Below, piece by piece: positions 1-13,177 of a DNA stretch of 64,000 nt (position 1 is the stretch's first letter; every line of letters begins with the position of its first letter). The stretch is from positions 1,178,001-1,242,000 of the forward strand of contig JACZZP010000004.1 in the NCBI GenBank assembly GCA_015183035.1, given 5' to 3'. The DNA is from Meloidogyne chitwoodi (taxonomy: Eukaryota; Nematoda; Chromadorea; Rhabditida; Meloidogynidae). The notes under the pieces were generated by a model. It saw nothing but the letters and a program-made list of their open reading frames with translations. It ran no database searches and was not told the origin of the DNA. A program made the position numbers and the translations under genes.

Positions 1-27
1 ACTTTTTTTTAAATTTTTAAAATATAG

Positions 28-439
28 TAATAAAGGAATGGAAAAAGAATTAAAATATTTAATTAATAAAATTGTTAAAAGTGATTTATTAAATGAAGAA
101 AATAATGAAGATTCTTCTTCAATTATTTCACTTTTATGTTGTTGGACATTAACAACATATTCTATTAATACTTTATTATTATTAGAAGATTATAATGATA
201 TAATAAAGATTAGTAATGGAATTAATATTATTGATACTTATCAAATTTTAAATAAATTATTAAATGAAAAGTATATAATTATTTTTATAATTATTTTATT
301 TATTTAATTTTTAAGCGAAAAGAATTTAAATAGAATGCCTAAAATTAAGAAAATTGTTAAAATTATAATTGATGAATTAAAAAATATTTTTCCGTCTAAG
401 AAATTTTTTGATGGAGGATATTCTGTATTATTAGAATAA
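28..439 (+). CDS. hypothetical protein, last two exons (5' end may lie outside the window)
   Basis: Two exons join in frame: one ending at 270 and one at 316-439, with a 45-bp GT/AG intron. From the ATG at 38 they give 118 residues. An AG at 26-27 followed by open sequence means the first visible exon could be internal, starting at 28, so the true start may be upstream of the window. The protein is rich in Lys, Asn, Ile and Leu. It has a hydrophobic cysteine-containing stretch near residues 30-50 (SLLCCWTLTTYSINTLLLL) and a lysine-rich tail ending FFDGGYSVLLE. I do not recognise the family. The codon bias to A/T-ending codons matches the other secreted or fast-evolving genes here. Confidence 0.5.
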
Positions 440-1226
440 TAAAATATATATTTTAAATTTTATAGTATTAATTAAATTAATTATATATAATTAATTTAAA
501 TTTAAAATTTAACTTTTTATTTTCAAATTTTTTCTTATTAAAAATAATTTTATAATATTTTCATTTAAATATATTTCTATTAAGTTTATTATAATTTTTA
601 AAATTAAATTAATTTATTTAATTGTTTATTTATTTTACAATATAAACATTAATTAATAATATATTCTAATATTTTATTTACTATTTACTTTTAATTTTTA
701 GCAATCTTTTAAATTAATTTAAAAATTATTTTTACCAAAACAAAAAATAAATTAAAAATATTAAATTACGCCAAACATTTAAATATTAATAAATATTTAT
801 TTGAAAATAAGTTCAACAATATTTTATTAAAATTAAATTTATAAAATAAATAAAAATTTAAAATTATTAATTTAATAATTTGAAATGCGTGTTTCTAAAG
901 TAATTTAATTAGAAAAAAATTATTAGTTAAATTTATTAATTTATAAAAATTAAATTAAAGTAATAATTTTCTGAATAAATAATTAGTACCCGCTAATAAA
1001 TAAATTATATATATAAAATTTATATTATATTTTCACTAAAAATAAAATAAAAGTTGTAACAAAAAATTAATTAAATATTTAAATTTTTATTTTAAATAAG
1101 TTAAATATTTAAATTTTAATATAATTATATATTTTTATTAAACTTTTAAAATATTCATTTTTAATATTTAATTAATTAATCTTTTCAGATCTAAATTAAA
1201 TATTTAAAAAATTAAAATTTAAATAA
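440..1226. other. AT-rich intergenic region, nothing recognised
   Basis: The stretch is long runs of A and T with no convincing ORF, repeat arms or RNA gene. It presumably holds the 3' end of the preceding gene and the promoter of the receptor gene starting at 1227. Confidence 0.6.
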
Positions 1227-2696
1227 ATGGACACAAATAAAACACAAACTGTTTGTTAATTTTATTTAAATTTTTTTATTTTTAAATAATTTAATTTTAA
1301 GTTATTTGATATTTATGGCATTCAAGGACTTCCATTAAGTTTAATTTTAATTAATAGTTTGAAAATAATAATTTCAACAATTGGAGTTTTATTTAATATT
1401 TCTTTTGTTTATGTTACAGCAAAAATTAGGTTTTCTTTAATTAATTTATTAAATAAATAAAATTTTAAAATTTAATAAAATTAAAGATTATTTAAAAATT
1501 AAAATTAATTTATATAATTAATTTTTAAAAATAATAAAGAACATTAAACTCTCCCTGTCATTTATTAATTGCATTTGATTGTCTATCCTCTGCTTGGTAT
1601 CAAATTTGTAGTTGGTTTTCAATTACTGTTTTGTTTAATTCTGATTTTCAATTTATTAATATTCGTACTTGCTGTTTAAAAATACTTCCTTCATTTCAAT
1701 TTGGATATACATCTTCATTTAATTCTATATTTCTTATTTCAATAGATAGATTAATTAGTGTAATATTTCCTATATGGTTTGTATATTTTATTTTTAAATA
1801 TTTAATTAATTTTTAAGATAATTAATTAAATTTAAATAAATGTTAATTAAAGCAATCCTTAACTTAATAAAATTATAAAATTTTCTCTTTTCTTAATTTT
1901 TAATTTTTAAATAATTTTAATTAATTATTTCAAGGTATAGTCAACGTGTAATTTCTAAAAAAATTTATTTTATTCCAATGTTTTGTTTATTATTAATAAA
2001 TCCAGCAATTATTATTTATGCCCAATTTCTTGTTGTTTATACTGTTCCAGAATCTTAGTAAATTAAATTTTAAAATTAATTATATTTTTTAATTTAAAGT
2101 AAAGTAATTTGTATTCCATCAGAATGTTCATGGGGTTGGGCTGCTGATTTAACATATTTTATATTTACTTCATTTTATGGTTTAACATTAATTAATTATT
2201 TAATTTTATGGATTATTCTAAAATTGAGAGCATCAAAGAGTGGAAATAAATTTGGTAAAATTTAAAAAATAAATAAAATTTAATAATAATATTTTAAGCA
2301 TCTTCTTATGCATGGACACAAAAAATATTAAAAACATTAGCAATTATTATGTTATTTAATTTTATTGGTCTTTTTATGAATAGTATTGCAAGAATTGTTA
2401 TTCCAAAATTTAATTTAAATATTACTGATAAATCAATAATAATATATTTATTAAGTTGTTTAGCAAGTATTGTTCTGTCTTCAAATGCTCCTATCTTATT
2501 TACCTTAAAGTAATAATAATTTTAATAATATTTGCCTTTTTTTATTTTAAGTAATGAATATAGAAAAGCTTTTCTAATTGCTTTCAAAATTAAAACAACA
2601 ATTAAAATAACAACAAAATTAGTAACAGCAGTCAGTGTAAATAATCAAAATAAATTAATAAACAATTCTAATTTAATATCAATTCATAAAAAATAA
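1227..2696 (+). CDS. srsx-like seven-transmembrane chemoreceptor 1
   Basis: Seven exons join in one frame: 1227-1250, 1302-1429, 1540-1776, 1935-2057, 2100-2254, 2299-2509 and 2552-2696. The product has seven hydrophobic segments. The third helix ends with IDRLISVIFPIW, a DRY-like G-protein contact. The seventh carries SSNAPILF in place of the usual NPxxY, followed by a basic tail (NEYRKAFLIAFK). Cysteines in the first extracellular part (CHLLIAFDCL, then ICIPSEC) fit the family disulphide. Nematode srsx-type receptors act in chemosensory neurons. The architecture, including a tiny first exon, is shared with the minus-strand genes at 41.2-42.6 and 53.9-55.5 kb, so the three are paralogues. 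The ligand is unknown. Confidence 0.85.
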
Positions 2697-2747
2697 ATTG
2701 TTTAACTTTTTTATAATTAGTTATAAATAAAATTATTCCTAACAAAT

Positions 2748-3017
2748 TGTTGTATATGAGTGGTGGTCTTTTATAGACACCTTTAACGGTCTAGTCAACA
2801 GACTATATAAGCACCATTAAATAACCAGTCCGGATCTCAACATCCCAACCTGAGTTAGTTCTCGTCAACCTCTACCTACCTACTACACTTCCATTGTATT
2901 TGCTCTGTGATAAACTATTGTTGCTGTGCTCGTCTACATTATCGGACACGACAGTTGTACTTAAGTAGGACACTTAAGATACAACAGAATTGGCGCCGGT
3001 CTCCAGCTCTCAAACGA
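2748..3017 (+). mobile_element. Solo LTR plus primer-binding-site remnant of the retrotransposon at 45.5 kb
   Basis: The 239 bp at 2748-2986 run TGTTGTATATGAG to GATACAACA. They are a diverged reverse-complement copy of the two LTRs at 45513-45751 and 47970-48208, the same length and with the same promoter-like block near 2803 (GACTATATAAGC). It is followed at once by AATTGGCGCCGGTCTCCAG, the primer-binding-site region expected inside a 5' LTR, and then by AT-rich sequence with no gag. This is therefore a truncated 5' end in plus orientation, older than the 45.5-kb copy. Confidence 0.85.
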
Positions 3018-3510
3018 AAATTTTGCCAAATATTATTTTATTTGCAAAAAAAAATAAAATTTAAAAATTTTATGAAAATATTTATTTTTAAATCTTTTAT
3101 TAATTTTACATAATAAAATTATCTTTTGATCTATTTTTTACACTTTAAATTTAATTTTTATTGTTTTAGAATATAATTTTTTGAATTAAATTTTATTTAA
3201 AAAAAGTTAAAACATTCCCAGACAGTTTAAATTATTTAAAAAATAATATAATATTTTACTAATAAATATTTGAATTTAATAATCAACTTTTTCCCATAGA
3301 TATTATATGAACTAATAAATATTAAAGAAAAATGGCACTAGGCGATATACATTTATGGTATTTAAACAGTCTATCGGAGTTTTTTAAATATATTTTTCTT
3401 CAACAGAATTTTATTTAATTTTATATCATTTAAAAAATAGAATTTTTTTAATATTTTAAAAAAATTTAAGTTTTAAAAAATTATGAAATTGAAAAAAACG
3501 ACAAAGCTTT

Positions 3511-3723
3511 AAGAATTTGCCTCTTGAATTATATTTTGATATATTTAAGTCAATTAAAACATATCCAAACGAATTTTTTCATCGAGATGAGTTAAAGATT
3601 GTCTTAGTAAATTCAATGAATTTATGGAGAGAATATGCTATAAATCTATTAACAACATCAAAGATAATCTACAATTGTTGTAATAAAGCACTACTTATAG
3701 CAAAGGTATTTTTTGTAAAATAG
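3511..3723 (+). pseudogene. F-box-like N-terminal fragment
   Basis: The frame starting NLPLELYFDIFKSI resembles the start of an F-box, where a LPxEL..DIF pattern is usual. It is followed by about 55 more open residues (RDELKIVLVNSMNLWREYAINLL). No upstream or downstream exon continues the domain, and the sequence runs into AT-rich DNA with a mobile element. It is probably a decayed or partial copy of a nematode F-box gene. The assignment rests on a short motif only. Confidence 0.3.
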
Positions 3724-3811
3724 TTTTAACTAATTTCACAAATGTCTAACTTAAGAAAAATTTTAATTTGATAAACAAATTAAATTTTTTTGACTTTAAT
3801 TCTAAAAAAAT

Positions 3812-4078
3812 TACAGCCCGATTACACTTTTCGGAAAGTTTTTTAAATACAATTAATTATTGAATTGTAAATATAAATTTAAAATTGTCATTTTCTTCTT
3901 AAAAATTGACAAAATGACTAACAAACTTTTTTCTCTCTTAACTCACTGTTTTTGGGAAACGACTGAAAAGGCGCCGGCCGACTGACCGCAAGTAGTCTCT
4001 AGTTTCCACTTTATCTCTAATTCTCTTCATTTAACATACTATTGCGCGTCCAATCGGCCGGCGACTTTTCGGGCTGTA
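3812..4078. mobile_element. MITE-like insertion with short terminal inverted repeats
   Basis: Starts TACAGCCCGA and ends with the reverse complement TCGGGCTGTA. The interior is much richer in G and C than its surroundings (GGCGCCGGCCGACTGACCG near 3970 and CAATCGGCCGGCG near 4051). No coding capacity. A target duplication longer than TA is not evident. Confidence 0.5.
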
Positions 4079-4214
4079 CCCACTGTTTTTGTATGACTTA
4101 TTTTGTTATTAAAATTTTGAAAATTAATTTAAATATAATTTATCTTTTATAATTTATTTTCTTTATTTGTTTGTTATTTAGATAATTCCTAATAATTTTT
4201 TTTTTTTGAATAAA

Positions 4215-7200
4215 ATGTCCGATGAAAATAATGAAGAAATGAAAAAAGAAATGAAAAAGATTGTAGAAGAAAATAATCAAGAAATTAAAAAGATTATAGA
4301 AGAAAATAATAGAGTAATTATGTTTCAATTCCAGGTTTATCAGAATAATATGGACAATAAATTCCAGGTTTATCAGAATAATATGGACAAGGTAAATTAA
4401 TGATATTTACATAATCCACGATAAATACAGATCTTAACTTTCTAAAATTTTATGTCTTTTTTTATGTCCTTATTTTTTATAAAAACTAAGCTATGGGAAA
4501 ATGATTTTATTCTAATATATTTTATATATTACAGCAGTTTTCTGAAGTTTCACGCAGATTAAATGTAATTGAGACGAAACTAGGATTACCAACTTCGTCT
4601 GTAGCATCTGGGCAAATTGGAGATTATTATCAAAATGTTTATTGGCCTTTTGGTTATTATGGAAGCCAAAACTCGGCTTGGGGATATCCATCTCCTTTGA
4701 TTGATAATTCTGTTAGAGAGGTAATTAAGCAAAAATATCATTTTGTTATCGATTCTACATCACAGCAAAAGGTTTAAAAAAATCAAATTCAAAAAAATAA
4801 TTCTTTGTGAAAAAATTTTTTATTCTCACTAAAAATAATAATAATACATCTAAATTAAATCTATTTTAATATATTCTTACTCTAAAAAAATTTGGTCATT
4901 GTTTTTAGAATATACAAAATTTTATCCGCAAAAATTTAAAAAATTATTAGATGCAAAACTTTCAAATTGTTCCTTACACTTTTGTTGCCTCATCAGTTGG
5001 CTCTACAGCTTCAACATCGTCCGGCAATTTACTTGATTTGCATCCATCAATGTATTTCTATCTAAAAATGGATAATTATTTTTCATAAATATTTAGTTAT
5101 AATATGCCTTCTATGGGACAATCTTTGTTTCCAACATTTTTAGTGGTTTCTTTTTTAACTGTTTTAATTATTATTTTTTTAAGAAGCATAATGGATCAAG
5201 TTTGGTCTCTACTGGACAACTTTATGGTAAATAGACAATTATTTAAAAATTTTAGTACAACATTCCTCTGTGTATTTTTCAAGGTTTATAATAATGTTAA
5301 TAATCGTTTCCCATGTGAAAAGGATTTTTCGCAGAAAAAAGCATCTGATACACCTACGGGGCGGCCTTCTGGTGTTGGTAAATATAACTGACAATTGTGT
5401 TTATAATTTAATTTTCTTAATAGACATCTCTAAAAGTTGAAACTAACACAAGAAAAACTAATTCAAATAAATATAAAATTTTATTTTTCTATTAGGTCAT
5501 AATTCCACTTTAGCCGCACCCATAACTGGTGGTAAGTGTTCTCAACAGCAGGAAATAGAAATTAACCAATCAAAGCATTTCAACATTAGTTCATCTATAT
5601 CAAATTTGAATGAAACTGAAAATATAGAAAATGAGAGCGAACGTCAGAAGGTTTAAAAAATTTAATTAAAAAATAATTTTGAAAAAAGAGATCAAATTTA
5701 AATTAAAAAAGTAATATTTTGTTGAGAGGAGAGTTAATATAACATTTAATTTTTTTAATAAAATTATATTTTTATTAGTATTTAATTTCTCAATTGCGCT
5801 TCCCTCCAAATCAGCAATTGACAAGTGAAGTTATGCGTCGCTATTTAACTAATCCTGGTAGTTATGAATGTGAACTATGGATTTTTCATGCACAATTTGC
5901 AAGAAAAAGTTATACAAATGATAAAAGGTGAAAAAATTATTAATTAAATTTTTTGATTAAAATTATTGGGAAAATTTTCATTTTAAGAACAAGCACTAGA
6001 CTATATTTAAATTTTTATTTTTTCTTACCAAAATAGAAAATTAATTATTAATATATAAGGTTATAAACTATACCTATATTATATTTTATATGTCAAAAGA
6101 ATTTATAGACTTTAATTTAATTTTAAAAAATCTAAGAGTTGATTTACTCTCATTAAAGTGGAACTTTAATTATTAACTATTTATTTTAGAGATACTATAA
6201 ATCCTAATATTTTTAATAAAATTATTATTTTTTTTAGATTTTTTTATCCTCCGCCCTGCGTTTATTTATTGGGTGATGGCTGGAAAAATAGAACAAAGGC
6301 ACTTGATCAAATATTAAAACATTTGAACGAACAAAATGAACTAAACTGGTAATTTTTTATTTAATTTGTGATAAAATTTAATTTTTGACAAGTTTCGAAA
6401 AAATTTAAGCAAAAAAATCATTTTTTAATTTTCGAGTTTTTTTAGTTTTCGATTCGGAGATTTTTGTTTCGAAAGATTCAAATATAACAAAATTACAAAT
6501 TAATTTTAGAATTAATAAAAAATTATATTTTTTTAGTTTGGATTTTTTCCGAAATGGAGAATATTCTCTTGAAACGCTTAGTGAACTTAATGTAACTATT
6601 GGACTTGATTCACCTCAAAATAATGTACAAGCGCTTGATTTTTCTAAAGGAAAAGTAAGAGTAAAATATTTTATTTTATATATTAATTTAAAAAATTTTA
6701 AAAGAATTATTCTGTTGCAGAACCTTTGATTATAAGTGATACTGAGAATAGAAAATATGTTTATTTACAGGTAAATTAATTTCAAATTTTTAATTATTTT
6801 CTTAAGACAAAATTTTCTCATGTTCTTGGCATTGATATTGGCACATTTTCCTCTCAGAGAATAAATGTAATTAATAAAATTAATTTTAAATAAATTTATA
6901 AAAATATATTTCCATTAAATACTAACATTTCAATATTTAGTAATAATTTTTTAACTTTTTTATTTTTCACATAATTTAACCAAAAGTTAATTTGGAATAT
7001 TACGATGATAAAGGAACTCCAGTTAAACTAGTAAAACCCAAAATCAGAATTTTTTGTATGATCGAAACTTAGATATAAGAAAAAAAATTGGAAATCTAAA
7101 ATAATCATGAATATTAAAAAAAATCTTGAATTTTTAAATAATAATCTAAATTCTCTTAAGGTCATTTCAAACCCATCAAATAAAAAACAAATAATAACGA

Positions 7201-9578
7201 GTTCTGAAAGTGAAAATGCTACTTGTGTGGACAATGGAAGCGAAATTGCACTTTTTACTCGTTCAAAAACATTTAATACAAAATATTTATTTATGGAAAA
7301 TAATTGTTTCTGTGCTAGTTCAACAAATTGGGGAACTTTTCTTATAAATTCTGGTTAATTTTTTTAAATAAAAATAACAAAAAATAAATATTAGTAAATC
7401 ATGCTCAACTTACATCAAATAATCCAAATATAAGTCAGACATCTATAACTTATGGTTCAGTTATTCAATTGCTTGATGTTAAATCAAATATTGCACTTCC
7501 TAAACTTGTAAAGATAAAAAATATTTTTTAATAAAAAAATATTTTTTAGATAATTAGAAAAGTTAATAAACAAATGGTTTTATTGGATCCTTCTTGCCAA
7601 GGTAATATTTTTATATATACCTAAATTATTTTCTTTTTTTTTGGATCCAAATTGTGAAGTTTAAAATTTTTTTATTAAACATTAGATTCGAAAGAGTTGA
7701 GAGCATTCTGCCCCATCAGTTTTTTCTGATTTAGCTTTGTTGAAAGTTATTCTTTATTTTATTTTTCTGACTGTTGTACAACGGTCAGAAATATTTTAAT
7801 TTTCATATACCTATTTATATCAATTCATTATATAAATCTAAATTTTTGAAAAATTATTAAGTAGACATTTTAAATTATTTTATAGGTGAACCTGTCAGCC
7901 AATTTCACAAATGTGCCTTCCAAATATTAGACACCAGTGGTACTGTTATTACTGGACAAGAATCGCTTTATTTATGTTTATTAAATGACACAGTCATTCA
8001 ACACAAGGCAGTTTTATTTTTAATCTTTTCAATAATATATTTTTTGATCTTAAATAAAAATTAAATATATTTTTAAGGCTGTCCAAATTGATATGAATGT
8101 ACACCAAATATGCTTTGAAGCTGTCTTTACATTAAATTGTATATTAAAGAGTGTATATAAATGGGCGGAGGTATTTTTATTTAATATATTATAATCAATC
8201 ATAATAATAAAAATCCACAAAACATCTTAAAATTTATTTTTCAAAAAATTTTTATCTAAAATATGGAAAAAATTATTAAAACAAGCATTATAACTTCAAA
8301 ATTTAAAAATTGAAGAAAATAGAATTTTTATTATTTTTTGATTTAGGTTAAAAGCATTATAAACTAAAAAGAAATTCCGAGTTAAAATCTTATATCCATT
8401 TTTACAGTCAATTATACTCTTTACAAGCATCTATTTACCGTTTCAAAATTAATTTTTGCTTTAAATTTAATGATTAATTATGTAAAAATGGAATTGAGTT
8501 TAAATGATGAATTTCTAATAGAATTATTTTATTTAATAAAGAATTATTAAATTTTAGCCATTAACTCTTTTGGGCCCATTGACACGATTACCGATTACTC
8601 CGATGCCAATTCTTTATAGTTTCGATATTAAAAATAAAGGTAAATTTAAAAATAAAATTAAATTTAAAATTTTTTTTTCAAAATTTTAGATAATATTATC
8701 ATTAATGGAATAAATTTCAATCGCTCTTTAAGAGTTTGGCTAGGAGCCACACCAATGAAAACATTTTTTATGTTTTTTTTTAATTTTTGAAATTTTTAAT
8801 ATTTAAATATTTAGTTCTGATCAGCAACTCAAGTGTTTAATTCCTTCCTTAAATACTATTTGTATTGATTTGGGTCTTACTACAGAAACAGCTATATTGG
8901 CAACTTCAAAAACTGTTGAATTTCCGATTTCTTTTGTAAGGGAAGAAGATTGCATTATTTATGCGACTTATTTCTCTACCAGTTTGGATAGGTAAGAAAA
9001 TTATTTTTAATTATTTAGGGTTGTATAATATTTAGCGGTACAATCGAATGTTTACTTTGCAACTTTTAGTATTCCGGTACCCGAACATTTTCCATAAATT
9101 TCACTAAGACTAGTTCTCCCTTTTTATTTGGTTAGCCCAAAAGGCAATTAATTTTTTCTAATATAGCCAGTCTCGTTATATTAGGCTTGGAATAACCCTT
9201 TCCAGATCGCAACTTTAATTAGTATTATACTGAATCTTTGATGTATTACTGATTAATTAATCTATTTTAATAAAAACAAAAAAATAAATTTAAATTTATT
9301 TTCAATAATTTATTTTAAAGAATATATTTTAAGTCTTTCTAATTTAATCAACCGCCAACCACTTTCTTCAATACAAATCGACAATCAACTACAATCAAAA
9401 AGTTTAACTCAAAATAATAATTCTTTATTAGAGACGTCGACAAATAAAATAAATAATTTTAATAGGTTTATAATTTAAAAATTATTTTTTTAAATTTACT
9501 TTTTAAAGATTTCATCCTTATTGGAAGAATAACGAAAATAACAAAATGTTAAGAAGCAAAGAATGTACTGAAAAATAA
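4215..9578 (+). CDS. lag-1: CSL family transcription factor (LAG-1 / Suppressor of Hairless / RBPJ homologue)
   Basis: DNA-binding effector of Notch signalling in the nucleus. The N-terminal exons (4215-4391, 4535-4771 and several to about 5650) encode a Lys/Glu/Asn coiled coil and a low-complexity region. The CSL core begins in exon 5779-5927 with [10 protein letters not shown] and KSYTNDKR. Exon 6238 onward gives [15 protein letters not shown], the signature of the N-terminal Rel-like domain. Then follow [31 protein letters not shown] (using the acceptor at 6702), [12 protein letters not shown] and [10 protein letters not shown]. The beta-trefoil shows IALFTRSK and [10 protein letters not shown], then [12 protein letters not shown] and [10 protein letters not shown]. 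The C-terminal IPT/Rel domain has [17 protein letters not shown]. The stop is TAA at 9576. An unusually long C-terminal Ser/Asn tail follows the IPT domain. A few 5' exon borders are my best reading. The family call is firm. Confidence 0.92.
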
Positions 9579-10272
9579 AAACATTATAATTTTGTTGCTA
9601 ATTTTTTAAATGAAACAATACATTAATTTTATTATTTTTATAAAAGAAATTAAACTTAATTTTAGCCCAATTAAAATTAAATCAATATTGTTAAATTCTC
9701 ATCTAAATCTCGTCTAATATTAAATTGGATAAGTTATTTTTCACAAAATTAATTAATCTTTTTTTAATTATACTTTCAATCAGGGACGGGCGCATTGCGC
9801 TTTTGCGTTCAGCCTTGCGTTTTGCTTTTTTAGGGAAAAAAAACGAAAATAACGCAAATTTTAAAAAGATTTTTATTTCTTTTATAAAATTAATAATAAA
9901 TTTGCGTGTTTAATTCCTTAAGAAAAATTTCTTATATATTGTTAATCTGACATTCGGAAAAAATAAATGTATCTTACATACCTCTCAAATAACGAGGACT
10001 CCTCGCAAAAAATAAAACTTAAAATTCTTTCTGAATATTTTCAACTATTTTTTTTTATAAATTATATGTACTGTTACGACACTTTAATAGCTAGGGCTAA
10101 CTCGTGGTCATAATTTGCTATGATCCTTGCATTTTCAAAAATTCAATTTTAAAATTTTATATTCTTATATGCGCCAAAAATCACATTTTCAAAAAAATAA
10201 AATAATGTTATTTAATAAAAATAATATAAATTGATAAAAAATAATATTTAAAAATTAAATTTTAATTTATTT
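9579..10272. other. Intergenic region between convergent lag-1 and LTA4H genes
   Basis: Mostly AT-rich. A more GC-containing patch at about 9780-9850 (CAGGGACGGGCGCATTGCG) and another at 10070-10140 look like repeat remnants. The first has a weak echo in the CCAGGGATGGGCAAC patch near 42968. No gene seen. Confidence 0.5.
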
Positions 10273-13177
10273 TTATTGAGTTGTTTTTTGATAACCATTT
10301 ATTGCTGTTTTAATTCCATTTGCGTGAGTTAATTTGTTACATTTATTTTCCTTTATATCATTTCTTTTGTTATTAAAATAAATATCTTCTTCACAAACTT
10401 CAATTCCATTTTCAACTGAAGCTATCTTAAATATTATATTTTTATTAATTTATTTATTAAATAATAATAAAATTATTATTTAATAATTATTTATTTTCTA
10501 ATATATTTTATTTTTCACAAACCGTTTCTTCTTTTGTTTGTCCCTTTTTATTTTTATTATTAAGTAAACTTTCAACAAATTGAATAGTAAAATTGTGCAT
10601 TCTAGGTTTATTTTTTTCAAAAGTTTCTAAAGCAATTTCACGGCTTTTTTTCCATTCAAACATTCGTTGATAGCAAGGACGAACATATTTTACACGTCCA
10701 ATATCAGAAATAAATTTTAAAGCAATTGGAATTATTGGCTCCCAACGAGCCTGTAAAGCAACTAAAATCCATTGACATTTTCTTTAAAATAAATTTATTT
10801 GAAAATATTTTTTTAAAAGAAACATACACATCACAGTTGCCTGTAGTATTAAGTAAATATTTCTTTTCCATAATTTCAATACGATTATGCTAAATTATTA
10901 AATATTTAAAAAATATGAATAATAATAAAATACTCTCATACATTAAATAAATGAGCATTTCCATTTGAGATATCCTTTAAAAAATAAATTAATTAAATTA
11001 AAAAATATAAAAATAAATTAATTAACTAACAACATCAAGTAAACTAAAAAATTTCTCTTTTTGTGCAGTCATCATCTCTTCAAAATCAGAAGAATTAAGA
11101 GAAGTAACTTCTTTATCAGAACCATAAAGCCATGTATTTGCAAGTGAATTACAAGTTTTTAATAAAGTTTTATCAAATCTATAAATATTAAAAAATATAT
11201 ATTTAATTTATTTATATAATTTTACTTTGGTTTTTGAGGAGGCATTCCTGGCCGATGTAACCAATTATTCCAATTAATTGAATCCAAAATTGAACGTTTG
11301 TCAGAATAAAATTCATAAAGATACTAAAATATATTACATTTTAAATAAATTTAAAAAATAAAAAACATTGAAAATTTTCAAAAAATTGAACAAAATACTC
11401 TTTATACGTTATAAAAAAATAATTTAAATATTAAAACTTACATCCATCCAATCATCTGTTACAATTGATTTGTAAGCAAATTTATTAATATAATTCCGAA
11501 GAAATTGTTCAAAGCGTGGAGGATCACCTAAACGCTGCTCTAACAATAATAATAATGCTGCACCTTTTTGATATGGAATTGGGCTTAAAATTAATTAAAT
11601 TAAATTTAAATTGTTTAAGAAAAGTTTAAAATAATTATTTTATTTTAATTATTTATCTTTTACCTAAAAACATCATCAGCACATTGACCATCTAAAGGAA
11701 CAATTAAACGAGTAAATGGATGTTCAGGATGAAATGTTTCATAAATACACATTCTTAAATGATCTTCCCATCCTAGCAAATGCATAAAAAGACGAAATTG
11801 TTCACCAAACATTTTTCCAAGTATTTTATATTCAACAAATTCAGTAAATCCTTCATTTAACCTTTAAAAGAAATAATTTATTTTTTAATTTTTATTTACC
11901 AAAAATGTTCCCAAGAAGCATTTGTAACTAAATTTCCAGTCCAACTATGAGCTATCTCATGGGCAACAACTGTTGTTAATGACCTGTCCCCAGCAATTAT
12001 TGTTGGAGTTACAAAAGTCATACAAGGATTTTCCATACCTCCAAATGAAAAAAATGGTGGAAGAACAATCATATCAAATCTATATTAAAATTAATTAATT
12101 TAATTTTATTAATTAAATTAAAATATTACCTTCCCCAACGATATTCTCCCATTAATTCTGTAGCAATTTCTAACATTTTTTCTGTTTCTTCAAATTCTTT
12201 ATGAGCAATATTAATCATAGAAGGTTCTGCCCAAACAGCACAACGTTTACTTATATCTTTTTTTACTAATGAACCAACAACTATAGCAAATAGATATGAA
12301 GGTATTGGTACTTTCTAAATTTTATAATAAAATTAAATAATAATAATATTAAATAAACCTGTAAAAAATTAAATTCCACATATTTATCATCATTTTTATT
12401 TATTTTTTCAATTTCATTTTCTAACAAAACAGCACTCATTAAACATTGCATTCCTTTAGGAACAGTTATTTTAGCTATATATTTTTGTTTAACAGCAGGT
12501 GTATCCATACAAGGAATAATAGATCTAGCATGTATTTGTTGACATTGACTATAAAGAAATGGATGAGTATGATCAGCAGTTAATGAAGGTTCTACAAATT
12601 GTAAAGCTGAAGCAGAACTTGATGTTGAATATTGAAATTCAATTTTTCTATAAAATAATAATAATAATTAATTTTAATAAAACATTTAAAATAATATATA
12701 GGTAATAAAAATTATACACAAATTTATTTTTTATTTTTAAAAGATTTATAGTAATTATTGTTAACAACAAGGAAAAATGTTTTTTCGTTTTTTAATTTAA
12801 TTTACCCTTTTTGCCCTGCACGAAAATCAGAATTAATTTGCAAATATTTTCCAACAAGTGGAATCTCTCCATTTTGTGAACTACACTTTTTACCATTTAA
12901 TTTAATAGTACAAATAGTTTGATTACTTACATCAAAAATCTTAAATTAAATAAATTATTAAATATATTTTTAATAAATTCTTACAATTTTGTCAGTATTA
13001 TTTAATACTTTATAATATAATATTACAGTGCCAACAATTCTAGTTTTTTCAAAATCAACAAACCAATCAACTAAAAAGATAATTAATTATTTATTAAAGT
13101 TTAAACATACTTTCAATATTTTCTATTGTAATTTCATTAAAATTTGCACAAGTATTTGGATCACGTATTAATACCAT
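10273..13177 (-). CDS. Leukotriene A4 hydrolase-type M1 aminopeptidase
   Basis: Cytosolic zinc aminopeptidase of the M1 family; vertebrate LTA4H also hydrolyses an epoxide. Reading from 13177 down, the protein starts [16 protein letters not shown]. It shows the substrate-binding FGGMENP, the zinc motif HEIAHSW with the third ligand in WLNEGFTEF (HExxH-x18-E), and the LTA4H-like stretch [14 protein letters not shown]. The C-terminal helical domain is present ([10 protein letters not shown], then KPRMHNFTI), which separates it from other M1 enzymes. About a dozen short introns interrupt it. It extends past the usual end with an Asn/Lys-rich tail finishing NGYQKTTQ, which is unusual. An extra 5' exon upstream of 13177 cannot be excluded, because an acceptor-like TTCAG precedes the ATG. 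Confidence 0.9.

Noticed and set aside
6970..7135. Open frame in a lag-1 intron (including [12 protein letters not shown] on the plus strand)
   Set aside because: The spliced CSL alignment runs from QRIN directly to [10 protein letters not shown] without it. It looks like chance or an alternative segment without family support.
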